Positions 27,001 through 36,049 of a DNA stretch of 64,000 bases are shown here, piece by piece. The DNA is from an uncultured Prevotellaceae bacterium. Its GTDB lineage: Bacteria; Bacteroidota; Bacteroidia; Bacteroidales; Bacteroidaceae. The stretch covers positions 1 to 64,000 of the forward strand of contig CACYKE010000005.1 of the NCBI GenBank assembly GCA_902774925.1. Direction: 5' to 3'. Each line of letters opens with the position of its first letter. The first letter of the stretch is position 1. The notes below the pieces were generated by a model. It made no database searches and had not been told where the DNA came from. It saw nothing but the letters and a program-made list of their open reading frames with translations. The translations under genes and the position numbers were made by a program.

Positions 27001-30000
27001 TCTCCTGTCGCTCGCTGATGATGGAGAGCTTGCGAACCTTGGCATTGGGAGCTGCCATGATGCGTTCAACAACAGTCACAATGCTTTCTGCCAACGATGT
27101 CGCCAAAGCATCGGAGTAAAGTGAATCGTCGTATTGTACCACCACACCACGCGACTCAATCTTGATATTGATCTTAAACTTCGGCACATTCAGTTCGAGC
27201 AATTCTTGACCGATGGGCTGACCGCCAATGGTGTACTGCGACAGCACACCTACCTGATAGGCGAAAGCGATGGCAGGCATGAAGCCATAGTCGGCAGCGA
27301 TGCGTGCAAACGGATAATCCTCGTGGCGCAGGGTCTTGTCGAAGGTATCGCTGACCTGACGCAGATAGTCTGCCACCGTCACGTCGTCAATCTTCAGACC
27401 GAGGGCAAGGGTATTCACGAACATACCTACCGTATCGGCAATCTTGAGGTTCGAACGCCCGTTACTGATGGTGCTGATATAAATCTCGCGATTGTTGGTG
27501 TAGCGTGAGATGACATAGGTCGCTGCAGCAAGATAGAGATGTGCAGGGGTAATCTCCTGTCCGCGACAGAAGGCTGTCGCTTTCTCGAGATTGGTCGGAC
27601 AGACAGCCTCACCGATAAAGCCCTGTTTATCCGTCTTGGGCAGGTCGGCAGGAATCTCACTACCACCCTCACAGGTCTGCAACTTCTCGGCAAAGAACTG
27701 CTGGGCAGCCTTAAACTCGTCACTCTCCTCAGCCTTTTGCTGGTCGTTGACGAAATCAAGATAAGTGTAACGTTCCTTCTCCACAGGAGCTCCGTCGAGC
27801 ACACTGCCAATCTGACGAATCAGCAGGTCGGCAGAACCTCCGTCGAACAGCAAGTGATGAACATCCATCAGTAGGTGAACACCGCTCGGTGTCTTCACTA
27901 CCTTGAACCGGTAGAGAGGGGCCTTCTGCAGGTTAAACGGCTGTACGAACTCATTCTTGTACGCCGCCAGTGCCTCATCACTCATCTCAACAACAGGCAC
28001 CTCCACGGGTACGCTGTCTGCCAGAGTCTGCACGATGGCATCGCCCTCGGTGGCAAAGTGGACGCTTAGCTCCGGGTGTGCTTCAACAACCTGCTTCACG
28101 GTATCGGCCAGCTTCTCTGCCTTGACACCAGCAGGATAGTTCAGAAGATAAGGGATGTTATAAATAGTCGATACCGGATTCTTCATGCACTCGAAATACA
28201 CACCTGTTTGGGCGTAAGAGAGCGGAACACTGTTAGTGGTGAGAGGTGAGAGGTGAGAGGTGAGAGAATTGTTCTGCGGCTGAGAGTAATCTCTTACCTC
28301 TTGCCCCTTACCTCTTACCTCTAGATAGCCCTTCAGTATCTCGTTCTCAATGCTCTGCAAAGTACCAGTCTTCGCCAGTGACTTGGCATCGAGCTCAATA
28401 CCAAACTTTTTATGCATCTGCACAGCCAGTTTGATGGCAGAGATAGAAGTCAGTCCGGCATAGCCCAGAATCGTGGTAATACCGAATTCTTGATTGCCCA
28501 CAACGGCTGCAATCATCTCGTGCAACTCCTCCTCCAGCACGTTCATCGGTACGTTGCTCTCCTCCACGACGGCCTGTTTCATTTCCGGCTTTGGCAGAGC
28601 CTTCTTGTTCACCTTCTGATTCTGGTTCAATGGAATCTTCTCAATCTGCATCGTCACGGCAGGCACCATATAAGGCGGTTTCTCATCAAGGATGAAGTTG
28701 TTCAGTGCCTCAATATCAATCTGCTGGTCGCTGACGATATAGGCAGCAATGAACTTACCGGCACCCTCGCCTTCCATGTCGAAGGCCTGAACCGTAGCAT
28801 CCTTAATGCCCGGGAACTCACGGATGACGGCTTCTACTTCTTTCAGTTCGATGCGGAAACCGCGAATCTTCACCTGTCCGTCGCGGCGGCCTACAAACTG
28901 GATGTCGCCTGAGGGCAGATAGCGCACGATATCGCCAGTCTTATAGATGCGGGCATACTTTTTATCTTCAGTAAACGGATTTTGGATATATACCTCAGCC
29001 GTCTTCTCAGGACGGTTCAGATAGCCTCGGCTCACCTGCGGGCCACTTACCCAGAGTTCTCCGGCAGCACCCACGGGCAGACGATGGCCTTGCTGGTCGA
29101 CAATATAGAGACGCGCATTTTCGAGTGACTTACCGATAGGTATATTGTTCAATTTCTGAGTGACCGGATGACAGGTAATGAGAATCGTTGTTTCCGTCGG
29201 ACCGTATGCGTTATGCATGGTATATGACTTGGGAGGCGTGAGTGATGCCAGTTTCTCGCCACCAGTAGTGAGATGTTTCAGGCTGTGGTTCTCGATGCTG
29301 GTTGCAAACTGGTAGGCCACCTGCGTGGTCATAAAGGCGTTGGTGATTTGCTCCCGTTCTATATAGTCGTTCAGTGCCACCAAGTCCAGGCGCAGCTCCT
29401 CTGGGATGATATATACACAGGCACCACGCGTAAGGGCGGGATACATGTCGTACATACAGGCGTCGAAACCGTAACTGGCATAGGCGGTCACCTTATCCGT
29501 AGGCTGGAGGTCGTAGTAGCGATGATACCAGTGGAGAAATGCCACCAAGTTGGAGTGTACGAGCTGGCATCCCTTCGGCACACCCGTCGAACCACTCGTA
29601 TAGAGCATGATGTAAAGTGACGAGGGCTTTACTTCGGGCAATGCCACGTCGAGTGCCGGCAACTGCTTCAGTTCTTTCGTCAGCAGTACGTCGCCCTGAT
29701 ACTCGTCCACGATGTCTCTGAGTTCTTCATCTGCAATGAGTAGCTTCGCACCGGCATCTTGCATCATGAAGTTCAGACGCTCCTTCGGATAAGTAGGATC
29801 CAGCGGCTGATAGGCGCAACCGGCTTTCATGACACCGATGGAGGCAATGGCCATCCACTCGCAGCGTGGAATCAATACCGATACGACATCCTCCGCTCCC
29901 AGTCCTTTTTTCGCAATACAGCCGGCAATGCGGTCGCTGAGTTCGTCGACTTCCTTGTAAGTAAAGCGATTCTCTTTATAAACCACTGCGATATTGTCGG

Positions 30001-31336
30001 GTGTAGCCTTCGCCTGACTTCGGAACAACGAGACGACGGTCTGGGTGTCGTCGTAATCCACATCTTTCTGGTTGAACGTGTCCAACAGGTCTATCTGGGC
30101 TTGCGTGGCGATGCTGATGTCGCTGAGCAGCGTCTGCGTCAGGAAACCATTCACCACGGCCTCATAACTCTCCAGGAATTGGCTGATGAGGGCCTCGCTG
30201 TATTCATTGCTGTTGTATTCGGCTTTCACATGGTATTTGCCGTTCAGGATAAATGCTTTGATGTATAGCGACTGGTCCAGCGTGCTGTTACACAGGCGAA
30301 CAGTCTTCATCGGCTTACCGCACAGCTGTTCGTCGGCAAACAACATGCCGTGCCAGGCGAAGCTAGAGTTGAACTGCAGGCCGAGGTCGTTGACCGCATC
30401 GCTGAAGGCATAGGCCTCATACTTGCGGCATCCACCCATCTGCTCCTGTCCGGCTTTCAGGTAGTCGAGCACCGTCGTCTGGTTGTCATATTTGGCATAG
30501 ACAGGCAGCGACTTGACCGTCATACCGACTGAGTGCAGGAACCGTTTGTCCGTTCGGCCGTTATAGATGGTGAAGAAGAGCGACTCCTGCTCGTTATTGT
30601 ATCTTGCCAACAGGAAGGAATAGGCCGTTGTGAAGAAGTTGCTCTTGAAGATGCCGTTATCCTTGCAGAATGAATCTACGAGGGCTGTGTCAATAGCCAG
30701 CGTGCGCACCATCGAAGCCTCGGAATGCTCTTCTATCTCCAAGTCGGGGGCCAGTGGGGTATAGGTATCGCCACAGTCAAAGGTCTGGGCATACCACTTT
30801 TTGCCTTCCTCGAAAGCTGGCGTTTTCCGTAATTCTGCCTCAGCAATGGCAACTTCTGCCATTGTCAGCTGCTCTGGTGCCAGTTCGCCACCGTTATAGG
30901 CGGTCTCCACGTCGCTAAGCATCACCTTCAGCGTCGTGCCGTCACCGATGATGTGGTGAATATCCAGGAAGAAGTAGTAGTGCTCGCTGTCGTGCAGCAG
31001 ACGGATACGGAACAGTCGGTCTTCGTAGAGGTTGAAGGGCTGTATCAGCTCTTTCTTCACAGCCTCGATGTCATCAACTTCTTCGACGGCAAGTGTAAAA
31101 GTCTCGCTGTCGTCGATGGTCTGTAGGGGCTCCCCGTCGTCACGCAGTTCTATATGTGTGAACAGCGTGGGATGTGCGGCTACGGCTGCCTCTATGGCCT
31201 TTGCCAGTCGGTTTCCGTCCAGACTACCGTCTAAGATATAAAAATAAGGAAGATTATAGCGGGCTTCTCCTTCATAGCCCACACACTCAGCATAAATGCC
31301 ATATTGAGTTTTTGATAAAGGTGCTGTAGTTTTCAT
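24038..31336 (-). CDS. Two-module NRPS, C-A-T-C-A-T-reductase
   Basis: A 2432-residue non-ribosomal peptide synthetase. C1 has HHIIGDG (127-133); A1 (about 440-960) has 'YTSGSTGVPKG' and 'YGPTETT'; T1 near 1020 has the modified site 'GLTSISAIKLA'; C2 has HHLLFDG; A2 (about 1520-2000) has 'YTSGSTGKPKG' and 'YGPTEIT'; T2 has 'FFELGGTSLV'; the last 320 residues are a thioester reductase with NAD(P) motif 'ITGATGYLGIHIL'. Hand alignment to GrsA suggests codes near D-A-Y-F-T-G-A-I-L-K and D-M-K-N-M-G-T-V-S-K, which I cannot match to a substrate. A C domain at the front suggests an acyl or other primed start. Reductive release would give an aldehyde or alcohol, or a pyrazinone after cyclisation. 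A MATE exporter follows. Confidence 0.93.
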   Translation of the reverse strand: MKTTAPLSKTQYGIYAECVGYEGEARYNLPYFYILDGSLDGNRLAKAIEAAVAAHPTLFTHIELRDDGEPLQTIDDSETFTLAVEEVDDIEAVKKELIQPFNLYEDRLFRIRLLHDSEHYYFFLDIHHIIGDGTTLKVMLSDVETAYNGGELAPEQLTMAEVAIAEAELRKTPAFEEGKKWYAQTFDCGDTYTPLAPDLEIEEHSEASMVRTLAIDTALVDSFCKDNGIFKSNFFTTAYSFLLARYNNEQESLFFTIYNGRTDKRFLHSVGMTVKSLPVYAKYDNQTTVLDYLKAGQEQMGGCRKYEAYAFSDAVNDLGLQFNSSFAWHGMLFADEQLCGKPMKTVRLCNSTLDQSLYIKAFILNGKYHVKAEYNSNEYSEALISQFLESYEAVVNGFLTQTLLSDISIATQAQIDLLDTFNQKDVDYDDTQTVVSLFRSQAKATPDNIAVVYKENRFTYKEVDELSDRIAGCIAKKGLGAEDVVSVLIPRCEWMAIASIGVMKAGCAYQPLDPTYPKERLNFMMQDAGAKLLIADEELRDIVDEYQGDVLLTKELKQLPALDVALPEVKPSSLYIMLYTSGSTGVPKGCQLVHSNLVAFLHWYHRYYDLQPTDKVTAYASYGFDACMYDMYPALTRGACVYIIPEELRLDLVALNDYIEREQITNAFMTTQVAYQFATSIENHSLKHLTTGGEKLASLTPPKSYTMHNAYGPTETTILITCHPVTQKLNNIPIGKSLENARLYIVDQQGHRLPVGAAGELWVSGPQVSRGYLNRPEKTAEVYIQNPFTEDKKYARIYKTGDIVRYLPSGDIQFVGRRDGQVKIRGFRIELKEVEAVIREFPGIKDATVQAFDMEGEGAGKFIAAYIVSDQQIDIEALNNFILDEKPPYMVPAVTMQIEKIPLNQNQKVNKKALPKPEMKQAVVEESNVPMNVLEEELHEMIAAVVGNQEFGITTILGYAGLTSISAIKLAVQMHKKFGIELDAKSLAKTGTLQSIENEILKGYLEVRGKGQEVRDYSQPQNNSLTSHLSPLTTNSVPLSYAQTGVYFECMKNPVSTIYNIPYLLNYPAGVKAEKLADTVKQVVEAHPELSVHFATEGDAIVQTLADSVPVEVPVVEMSDEALAAYKNEFVQPFNLQKAPLYRFKVVKTPSGVHLLMDVHHLLFDGGSADLLIRQIGSVLDGAPVEKERYTYLDFVNDQQKAEESDEFKAAQQFFAEKLQTCEGGSEIPADLPKTDKQGFIGEAVCPTNLEKATAFCRGQEITPAHLYLAAATYVISRYTNNREIYISTISNGRSNLKIADTVGMFVNTLALGLKIDDVTVADYLRQVSDTFDKTLRHEDYPFARIAADYGFMPAIAFAYQVGVLSQYTIGGQPIGQELLELNVPKFKINIKIESRGVVVQYDDSLYSDALATSLAESIVTVVERIMAAPNAKVRKLSIISERQEKALSHLREVGTGTPLFKFYHDGIPYYAEKQPEVKALVACDATYTYREMNIMTNRIANALRQHGVEPRSRVALLLPRTSRALLSAFGVMKAGCAYIPCDPEYPTERIQHILTDSHAAYIITTADRVGDFGNAIDVEQLLSADNSSAPIEAGITPQDLCYLIYTSGSTGKPKGVMLRHESIVNYLYAHPVNTHIHAIAETVHALLCVTTMSFDMSMKEYGAALLNGKTVVFASEDETTNAAMLADLFRRTGADAINATPSRMLQYMELPAFVEAIGQCHVIMCGGEKYADGLLDKLRAAAPQARIFNTYGPTEITVSSNCKELTHTDRVSVGHPLLNYKEFVVDSDGNELPVGVVGELYIGGIGVATGYNDLPEMTAERFIDYQGVRIYKSGDYARWTEEGDVVILGRTDNQIKLRGLRIELGEVEAALAAVEGMKNVVVKIGKIKGIEHLCAYFTADRPIDITALKAELGKTLTKYMVPTAYLQLDKMPLTPNGKTDVKSLPEPQLALSGDYEAPANDTERAFCDIFANILQLDRVGATDNFFELGGTSLVVTRVIIEADKANLHVSYGEVFANPTPRQLACLITGEAVDSTKPKEDDPVASFDYTAINNLLQRNTLGFFRMGERQSLGNILITGATGYLGIHILRELIDSDAPHIYCLVRGKNQEAAESRLRTLLFYYFAQSFKDMFGQRIHIVLGDVTQDIDTNLKVDTVFNCAAVVKHFSEGTEIEDVNIGGAQRCVDFCIKTGAKLIHISTASTRGLWVGEIKDEVFTEQRLYMGQYLGNQYIYSKFMAERIILDAVALHGLNAKIMRVGNLAARSTDGEFQANFSTNSFMGRIRIYNMLGCCPYAMRNKRVEFSPINEVSQAIVLLAQTPKECVVFHPYNIHGQFLGDVLSGLTSVTGGIRFVEQEEFQQAMDEAGQDPQKAKQMAALLAYKDMAHGQTTADVQRDNDYTTQVLYRLGFEFSPTSWDYVERMLTTIGGFGFFD
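28236..28323. repeat. Inverted tandem repeat forming the T1-C2 linker of the NRPS
   Basis: On the plus strand GTGAGAGGTGAGAGGTGAG-type repeats (28236-28266) are followed after about 30 bp by CTCTTACCTCTTGCCCC-type repeats (28290-28323), so the two arms can pair. It is in frame and encodes the low-complexity linker 'EVRGKGQEVRDYSQPQNNSL' and the next residues. The element family is like that at 13510-13606. Confidence 0.65.
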
Positions 31337-31365
31337 ATTTCAAGTAATTTTAAGTTTAGTAAATT

Positions 31366-31652
31366 TGGGAAAATGTATGAATTAAATAATATTGAGCGAT
31401 TGCAGGAAAACGATGGCGATGACGATAGGCACTACCCAGCGTAGAATAATCAGGTAGAGGAATGAGGCCCAGGATTTTGCTCAGTCGCTCGATACCTCCG
31501 AATATCAGTGAGCAGGCGATATACAAAATGATGAACGCGCCACCACCGTTCTCTCCTACGACGTATGGGAACTTCCATATACTACCCAGTCCGACGGCAC
31601 TGCCAGCAGCGGCCAATAAAACACCTATTTTTGACGAAAAAGATTTCTCCAT
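31366..31652 (-). pseudogene. Remnant of a neurotransmitter:sodium symporter family transporter
   Basis: The first 50 codons from 31652 encode '[25 protein letters not shown]' (in part) and '[12 protein letters not shown]', the unmistakable TM1 and TM2 start of the SNF/NSS family, normally about 450-500 residues. The frame then jumps to 'GIERLSKIL', a block that in this family lies near TM11; in another frame the next bases read '[17 protein letters not shown]', the last TM helix. So a large internal deletion plus a frameshift destroyed the gene. It follows the synthetase start by 20 bp. Confidence 0.8.
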
Positions 31653-31700
31653 TTAGGTTTTAATCTGTGTAATCTTTAAATCTGTGTAATCTGTGGCTTC

Positions 31701-33041
31701 TCAAAACCTCGTTGTGAACAGGCTTGGCGAGATAACCAGCGAGAACCATCCCCAACGGGCGGTCTTGCTGCTATTGCCTTGTTTCAGACGGTCCATGGTC
31801 TCAGTACCGAACATCATGGTGTAGCCTGCCGTCAGCGAGATGTCCTTTGTAAAACGGTAGCTGGCTTGCAGGTCGATGCTGTGACCTAAGGTGCGATCCA
31901 AGTTGCTAAGTCCAGTCGTTACAGCCAGATAGTGATAGGTCGCACTACAGTCGAAGTTGGCGACGGGACGGCCGAAGGCTCCTATGAAGGCATTCTGCAG
32001 ACCCGGGGTAAAGCCGTTGATGTAGGCCTGCTCATAGAAATAGTCCATGATACCGTAGAACTTGGCGCGTGAGCCGTAAAGGGGGGTGAAGCCCCTCGCA
32101 ACATCATGTAGTACAGTACCGATTTGGCCTGGCTTAGGGACGGGCACATAATCGTCACCACTCAGGTAGTCGTAACCCAGCGTAAAGCCGTAGTAGTCGG
32201 AGGGGGTGATGGTGGCTTTCGCGCTGGCCATCCAGGCTTCAATTTTACCAGCCGATTTCATCAAGGGGTCTACAAACTTACCCCCCTGCCGATAGTATGC
32301 GCCTTCCAGCGTCATAAACTTGGGATGATAGTTCACATATCCACCATACATCTGCTGGTACACCGTCGAAGGCGAATTGTCCACTTTTCCGGGCTCACCA
32401 GACTGCAGTCCCACATTCATGAAAAGCAAGGACGCTCCTAACGGGAACTTGGGAACATCATAGTGATACCACACGGTTTGCATGGTCTTATAAGCTTGTG
32501 ACCCACCTGAATAGAAGGTGCTCTTATACACGTTTTCGGCATTCTGGTTATAGCCTAAGATGGCGTGAACCTGATGCCCATAGCCTTCGTAGCCCACTCG
32601 TAACACGTCGTGCGACAGAGCGGCCATCGCAAAGTCATTGGTGCCGATGATACGCTCATCGTCGTATGACAGGGCGATACGACCGACCTGTGCGAAGAGA
32701 CCGTTCTTTGCCGTCATCTTCACCCATCCCTCATAGAGGTTGAGTGCCTGATTACCACTCGTGCCCCACACAGACTTGTTCTGAATGACCGCATGCGCCT
32801 GCAAATAAGGCCGCGCATAGTCCACAATCAGACGGGTACGTCCAAGAAGGAAGTTCGACTTATCTTCCATTTCCTCATCCTTGTCCACGGGCAGACCGCC
32901 TCTCACGATTTCTCCATGCGTCATGAAATTTATGCCAAAGCTCAGGGTGTTGACTTTGGCGGAATCGGTCTGTGCTTGCACGCTTATCAACGGCAATTGT
33001 AGGGCAACAACAAGGCATGCTCTTGTCAGTCTTTGCTTCAT
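31701..33041 (-). CDS. Outer-membrane beta-barrel protein, alginate-export/porin-like
   Basis: A 446-residue protein with a signal peptide (MKQRLTRACLVVALQLPLISVQAQ). The mature part is a run of amphipathic strands with many aromatic residues: 'ARPYLQAHAVIQNKSVWG', 'LNLYEGWVKMTAKNGLFAQVGRIALSYDDERIIG' (in part), ending 'SLVISPSLFTTRF' with the terminal Phe of outer-membrane barrels. The order of strands resembles the alginate-export-like porin group. Substrate unknown. It lies next to the STAS gene on the same strand, with no clear functional link. Confidence 0.7.
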   Translation of the reverse strand: MKQRLTRACLVVALQLPLISVQAQTDSAKVNTLSFGINFMTHGEIVRGGLPVDKDEEMEDKSNFLLGRTRLIVDYARPYLQAHAVIQNKSVWGTSGNQALNLYEGWVKMTAKNGLFAQVGRIALSYDDERIIGTNDFAMAALSHDVLRVGYEGYGHQVHAILGYNQNAENVYKSTFYSGGSQAYKTMQTVWYHYDVPKFPLGASLLFMNVGLQSGEPGKVDNSPSTVYQQMYGGYVNYHPKFMTLEGAYYRQGGKFVDPLMKSAGKIEAWMASAKATITPSDYYGFTLGYDYLSGDDYVPVPKPGQIGTVLHDVARGFTPLYGSRAKFYGIMDYFYEQAYINGFTPGLQNAFIGAFGRPVANFDCSATYHYLAVTTGLSNLDRTLGHSIDLQASYRFTKDISLTAGYTMMFGTETMDRLKQGNSSKTARWGWFSLVISPSLFTTRF

Positions 33042-33060
33042 GCTGTTGGTAGGTTTTGGT

Positions 33061-33363
33061 TTATTCGAACTCGAAAATGCTGATGAATCCTGTCAGTTTA
33101 AATACGTTCTTGATGTCGTCGTTTACACCACGCATCACAACCTGGCTGCCTGTGGCTTTGGCACCTTTCAGGATGCTGATCAGGATGCGAAGGCCGCTGG
33201 AGGCAATATACTCCAGATCGGTGCAGTCGATAACGACATCTTTGCCGTCGCTGGTGTAAAGCGGTTTCAGGATTTCTTCTACCTCAACTGCTGCTGCTGT
33301 GTCTAACTCTCCTACTAACGTGGCAACATACTTGCCGTCGATTTCTTCTAATTTTGCGTTCAT
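33061..33363 (-). CDS. STAS domain anti-sigma factor antagonist
   Basis: A 100-residue single STAS domain. The phospho-acceptor block is 'DCTDLEYIASSGLRILISILK', where the first Ser of SSG is the usual phosphorylation site. In partner switching the unphosphorylated form binds an anti-sigma/HATPase protein, and a SpoIIE/RsbU-type phosphatase restores it. The next gene at 33411 encodes both a PP2C phosphatase and a HATPase domain, so the pair forms a compact switch. Confidence 0.9.
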   Translation of the reverse strand: MNAKLEEIDGKYVATLVGELDTAAAVEVEEILKPLYTSDGKDVVIDCTDLEYIASSGLRILISILKGAKATGSQVVMRGVNDDIKNVFKLTGFISIFEFE

Positions 33364-33410
33364 AACCTTTTTAATTTTATAATTTTACAGTTTTTACTAT
33401 TTTACCTTTC

Positions 33411-35582
33411 CTATTTTACCTCTTTTTTCATCGTCAATATGTTATGCCCATTGACGCGCTCGTAATTGATGGAATCCATCAGCTCACGAACCAGGTGGAT
33501 ACCAAGTCCGCCTATCCTGCGCTCTTCAACAGAGAGCGTAGTATCAGCCTTCTTCTCGACTGTAGGATCAAAAGCCACGCCAGAATCATCAATCACGACT
33601 TTCAACCAATGGCCGTCAGACATCATCGTGATGTCGACAGAGCCCTCCGTGCCGGCAGGGTAGGCGTATTCTATCACGTTGACTACGGCTTCCTCAACAG
33701 CCAGCCGCAACTGACGTGCCAATGACTTTTCGAGGTTCATCTTTTCATAGAACGACTTCTGGAAGTTGCTTAGTGCAGCTACCTCACGAACATCGTTTTT
33801 CAGCGTGAGCGTCTCGTTCAAAGTGCTTTCATACTGTTGCGGCGCATAGCGAATAGCGAGCATCGTCAAGTCGTCACTTTGTTCTGCATCGCCCACAAAT
33901 CCGTGGACAGCCTCGCTGACAGCCGTCAACAATTCCTGAGGATGCTTGTCAGTGCAAATGGCAAGCGTCTCCTTCACGCGCTTGATGCCAAACTGCTTAC
34001 GCTCGCTGTTCATCGCCTCCGTCAGTCCGTCGGTATAGAGGAAAATGGTGCTGTCGGGTTGCATATACGTCTCTGTCATGCCATACTTCACCTCCTCGAA
34101 CAAGCCGACGGGCAAGTGAGGCTTGGCATCCAGACTGGTCCATTGGCCGTTTGCCAGAATCATCGGTACGTCGTGGCCGGCATTACAATAGCGCAGATGG
34201 CCTGTCGGCAGGTCGAGCACACCGATGAACATGGTGACGAACATGTTCGACTCGTTACCCTGACAGGCAATTTCGTTGAGCGACTGCATGATATAGGCTG
34301 GATTGGTCTCGTGGGCCGATGCCGAAAGGAACAGCGCATGATTGACAGCCATCACCATAGCCGAAGGAACGCCCTTGCCGCTGACGTCGCCAATACAGAA
34401 GAACAGCTTTTCGTCGCGCACAAAATAGTCGTACAGGTCGCCACCCACCTCGCGGGCGGGTACTAGCGAACCATACAATTCCACGTCGTTCTGTTTGAGA
34501 TGATTGGCGGGCAGCATGCTCTGCTGTATCTGGCTGGCCACATGCAATTCCGAACTGATGCGGTTCTTCTCGGCATTCACCTTACGCAGACGCTCCAGAT
34601 TGCGCTTCGAGCGCCACACGATGAATCCTATCAGCAGAAGACCGGCCAATGCCATCAACAAAAGGTTCAATCGTACACGACGCAGTTTGCCGAACACATC
34701 GGCGTCGTCCAGCGCGTTGATGAGTATCCAGTCTGTCTTGCCGCCCACAGGGGTATAGAAGACGTGTTTCTTATTGCCTTTCTCGTCTTTCAATGTCACG
34801 TAGCCTTTCTCGTCGTTGGTGCTTTTCATATGTTCGATGACGTTCTTCAGTAACTGGTTGTCATCACCTGCCAACAGATGGTATTGTCCGGTTACGAGGA
34901 AACGTTGTGTGGATTGATAGGCTTTACTCTGGTTGACTTCCTCTTTAAGCCACCCCATGGAGATATCTGCAGCTACCACGCCCACAATCCTCCCATTGTA
35001 GTCGCGAATGGGGGCACTATACGACGTCACCACTGCCTTCGCGCCGTCATGATCCATGTAAGGCTCACTCCAGTGACTGCTGCCCGTGGCCATCGGTTTG
35101 GTGTAAAATTCCAACTTCGTGTAGTCATGACTGGCCGACCCCAACTGCATCGTCTCGATGCTTCCGTCATCTTTGCGGATGGAATAGGGCTCAAACCACC
35201 GCCCCTTCTGCGGGAAATAGTCAGGCGTACAACAAATACAGCAGCCCAGGATGGCCCTGTTATGCTCTGCCATCTGACGGGTAGCCTTAGTCAGCGAATC
35301 AGGATTGGCAAGGTCGTCGGTCACCACCCATGCTATATTGTCCATCGTCACCTCCACCTCAGCCAGTTTGTTACGGATGCAGAGATATAGGGCGTTATTC
35401 TCACGCTCCATCAACCGCTCCACCACACGCTGCAGGATGTCATGCGACTCATAATACATAATAGCCGACGTCAGTTCCAGCAACAATGCAGCAATGATGA
35501 TAACGGTCAAATTGGTATTGGCCCGCATGAATCTTTTCAGCCGACTCCACCAGTTCTTGTTGTTAGTACCCTTTTTTTGCAT
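33411..35582 (-). CDS. SpoIIE-type phosphatase fused to a HATPase (anti-sigma kinase-like) domain
   Basis: A 723-residue membrane signalling protein. TM1 (about 24-43) and TM2 (about 305-325) enclose a Cache-type sensor domain ('GSSHWSEPYMDHDGAKAVVTSYSAPI' in part; 'DISMGWL'). The PP2C part (about 360-590) has 'REVGGDLYDYF', 'GDVSGKGVPSAMVMA', 'NAGHDVPMI' and 'DGLTEAMNSE'. The C-terminal 140 residues are a HATPase: N-box 'LAVEEAVVNVIEYAYP', then 'VVIDDSGVAFDP' and 'GGLGIHLVRELMD'. Phosphatase and kinase-like activities thus sit in one chain, facing the STAS protein encoded next. The final target (a sigma factor or another enzyme) is not evident here. Confidence 0.88.
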   Translation of the reverse strand: MQKKGTNNKNWWSRLKRFMRANTNLTVIIIAALLLELTSAIMYYESHDILQRVVERLMERENNALYLCIRNKLAEVEVTMDNIAWVVTDDLANPDSLTKATRQMAEHNRAILGCCICCTPDYFPQKGRWFEPYSIRKDDGSIETMQLGSASHDYTKLEFYTKPMATGSSHWSEPYMDHDGAKAVVTSYSAPIRDYNGRIVGVVAADISMGWLKEEVNQSKAYQSTQRFLVTGQYHLLAGDDNQLLKNVIEHMKSTNDEKGYVTLKDEKGNKKHVFYTPVGGKTDWILINALDDADVFGKLRRVRLNLLLMALAGLLLIGFIVWRSKRNLERLRKVNAEKNRISSELHVASQIQQSMLPANHLKQNDVELYGSLVPAREVGGDLYDYFVRDEKLFFCIGDVSGKGVPSAMVMAVNHALFLSASAHETNPAYIMQSLNEIACQGNESNMFVTMFIGVLDLPTGHLRYCNAGHDVPMILANGQWTSLDAKPHLPVGLFEEVKYGMTETYMQPDSTIFLYTDGLTEAMNSERKQFGIKRVKETLAICTDKHPQELLTAVSEAVHGFVGDAEQSDDLTMLAIRYAPQQYESTLNETLTLKNDVREVAALSNFQKSFYEKMNLEKSLARQLRLAVEEAVVNVIEYAYPAGTEGSVDITMMSDGHWLKVVIDDSGVAFDPTVEKKADTTLSVEERRIGGLGIHLVRELMDSINYERVNGHNILTMKKEVK

Positions 35583-35676
35583 ATTTATAATTTAGACGCC
35601 CAAAGTTACAAATTTAATTTGACATTTCAGCGAAATATAACAATATTTAGCATTTTCCCTGTAAAACGATCTGCAC

Positions 35677-35961
35677 TTACTTAATCACGACCACTTTACC
35701 GTTCACGATATACAGGCCTTTGGCTTTTGGCTTTTGGCCATTAGCTATTTTGCGCCCTTGCAGGTCGTAATACGCGCCACTTAATTCGTGAGATTCTCTC
35801 TTTGAGAGTGTGGCGTTGCAATCGTGCGATTCGTGTTCTTGAATAGCAGTTGTGCTCTCGTCGTCACCGAAGAACATCTGGGCGTCTCGCCATCGCCACT
35901 CTGTCCGGCAGCAAAGGCTCCACCAGAGCCATGCCGTGTGTACACAAATTACGTTAATCAT
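35677..35961 (-). pseudogene. Relic carrying a type IX secretion C-terminal sorting tail
   Basis: The last 32 codons encode 'YYDLQGRKIANGQKPKAKGL' and 'YIVNGKVVVIK', a classic Prevotella-type C-terminal sorting domain. The part before it ('MFFGDDESTTAI') is also typical of such protein ends, but no large secreted domain precedes it and the upstream codons are junk-like. The NGQKPKAK stretch comes from a GCCAAAAGCC tandem, and 'HDCNATLSKRE' from the dispersed element at 35793. This is probably the tail of a lost surface protein. Confidence 0.6.
35793..35825 (-). repeat. Dispersed GCAACGCCACACTCT hairpin element, copy 3
   Basis: The 15-bp core lies at 35805-35819 on the minus strand and is followed by CTCTCAAAGAGAG, a short hairpin in place of the CTCTGC/GCAGAG one in lpxB. 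Confidence 0.6.
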
Positions 35962-36049
35962 TTTTTTGAATATGTTTTAGTCGTTTTGGGAGCAAAGATA
36001 CAAATAATCGTGTTAAATGCAAAATAAATCGCGACTTATTTTGCAATTA

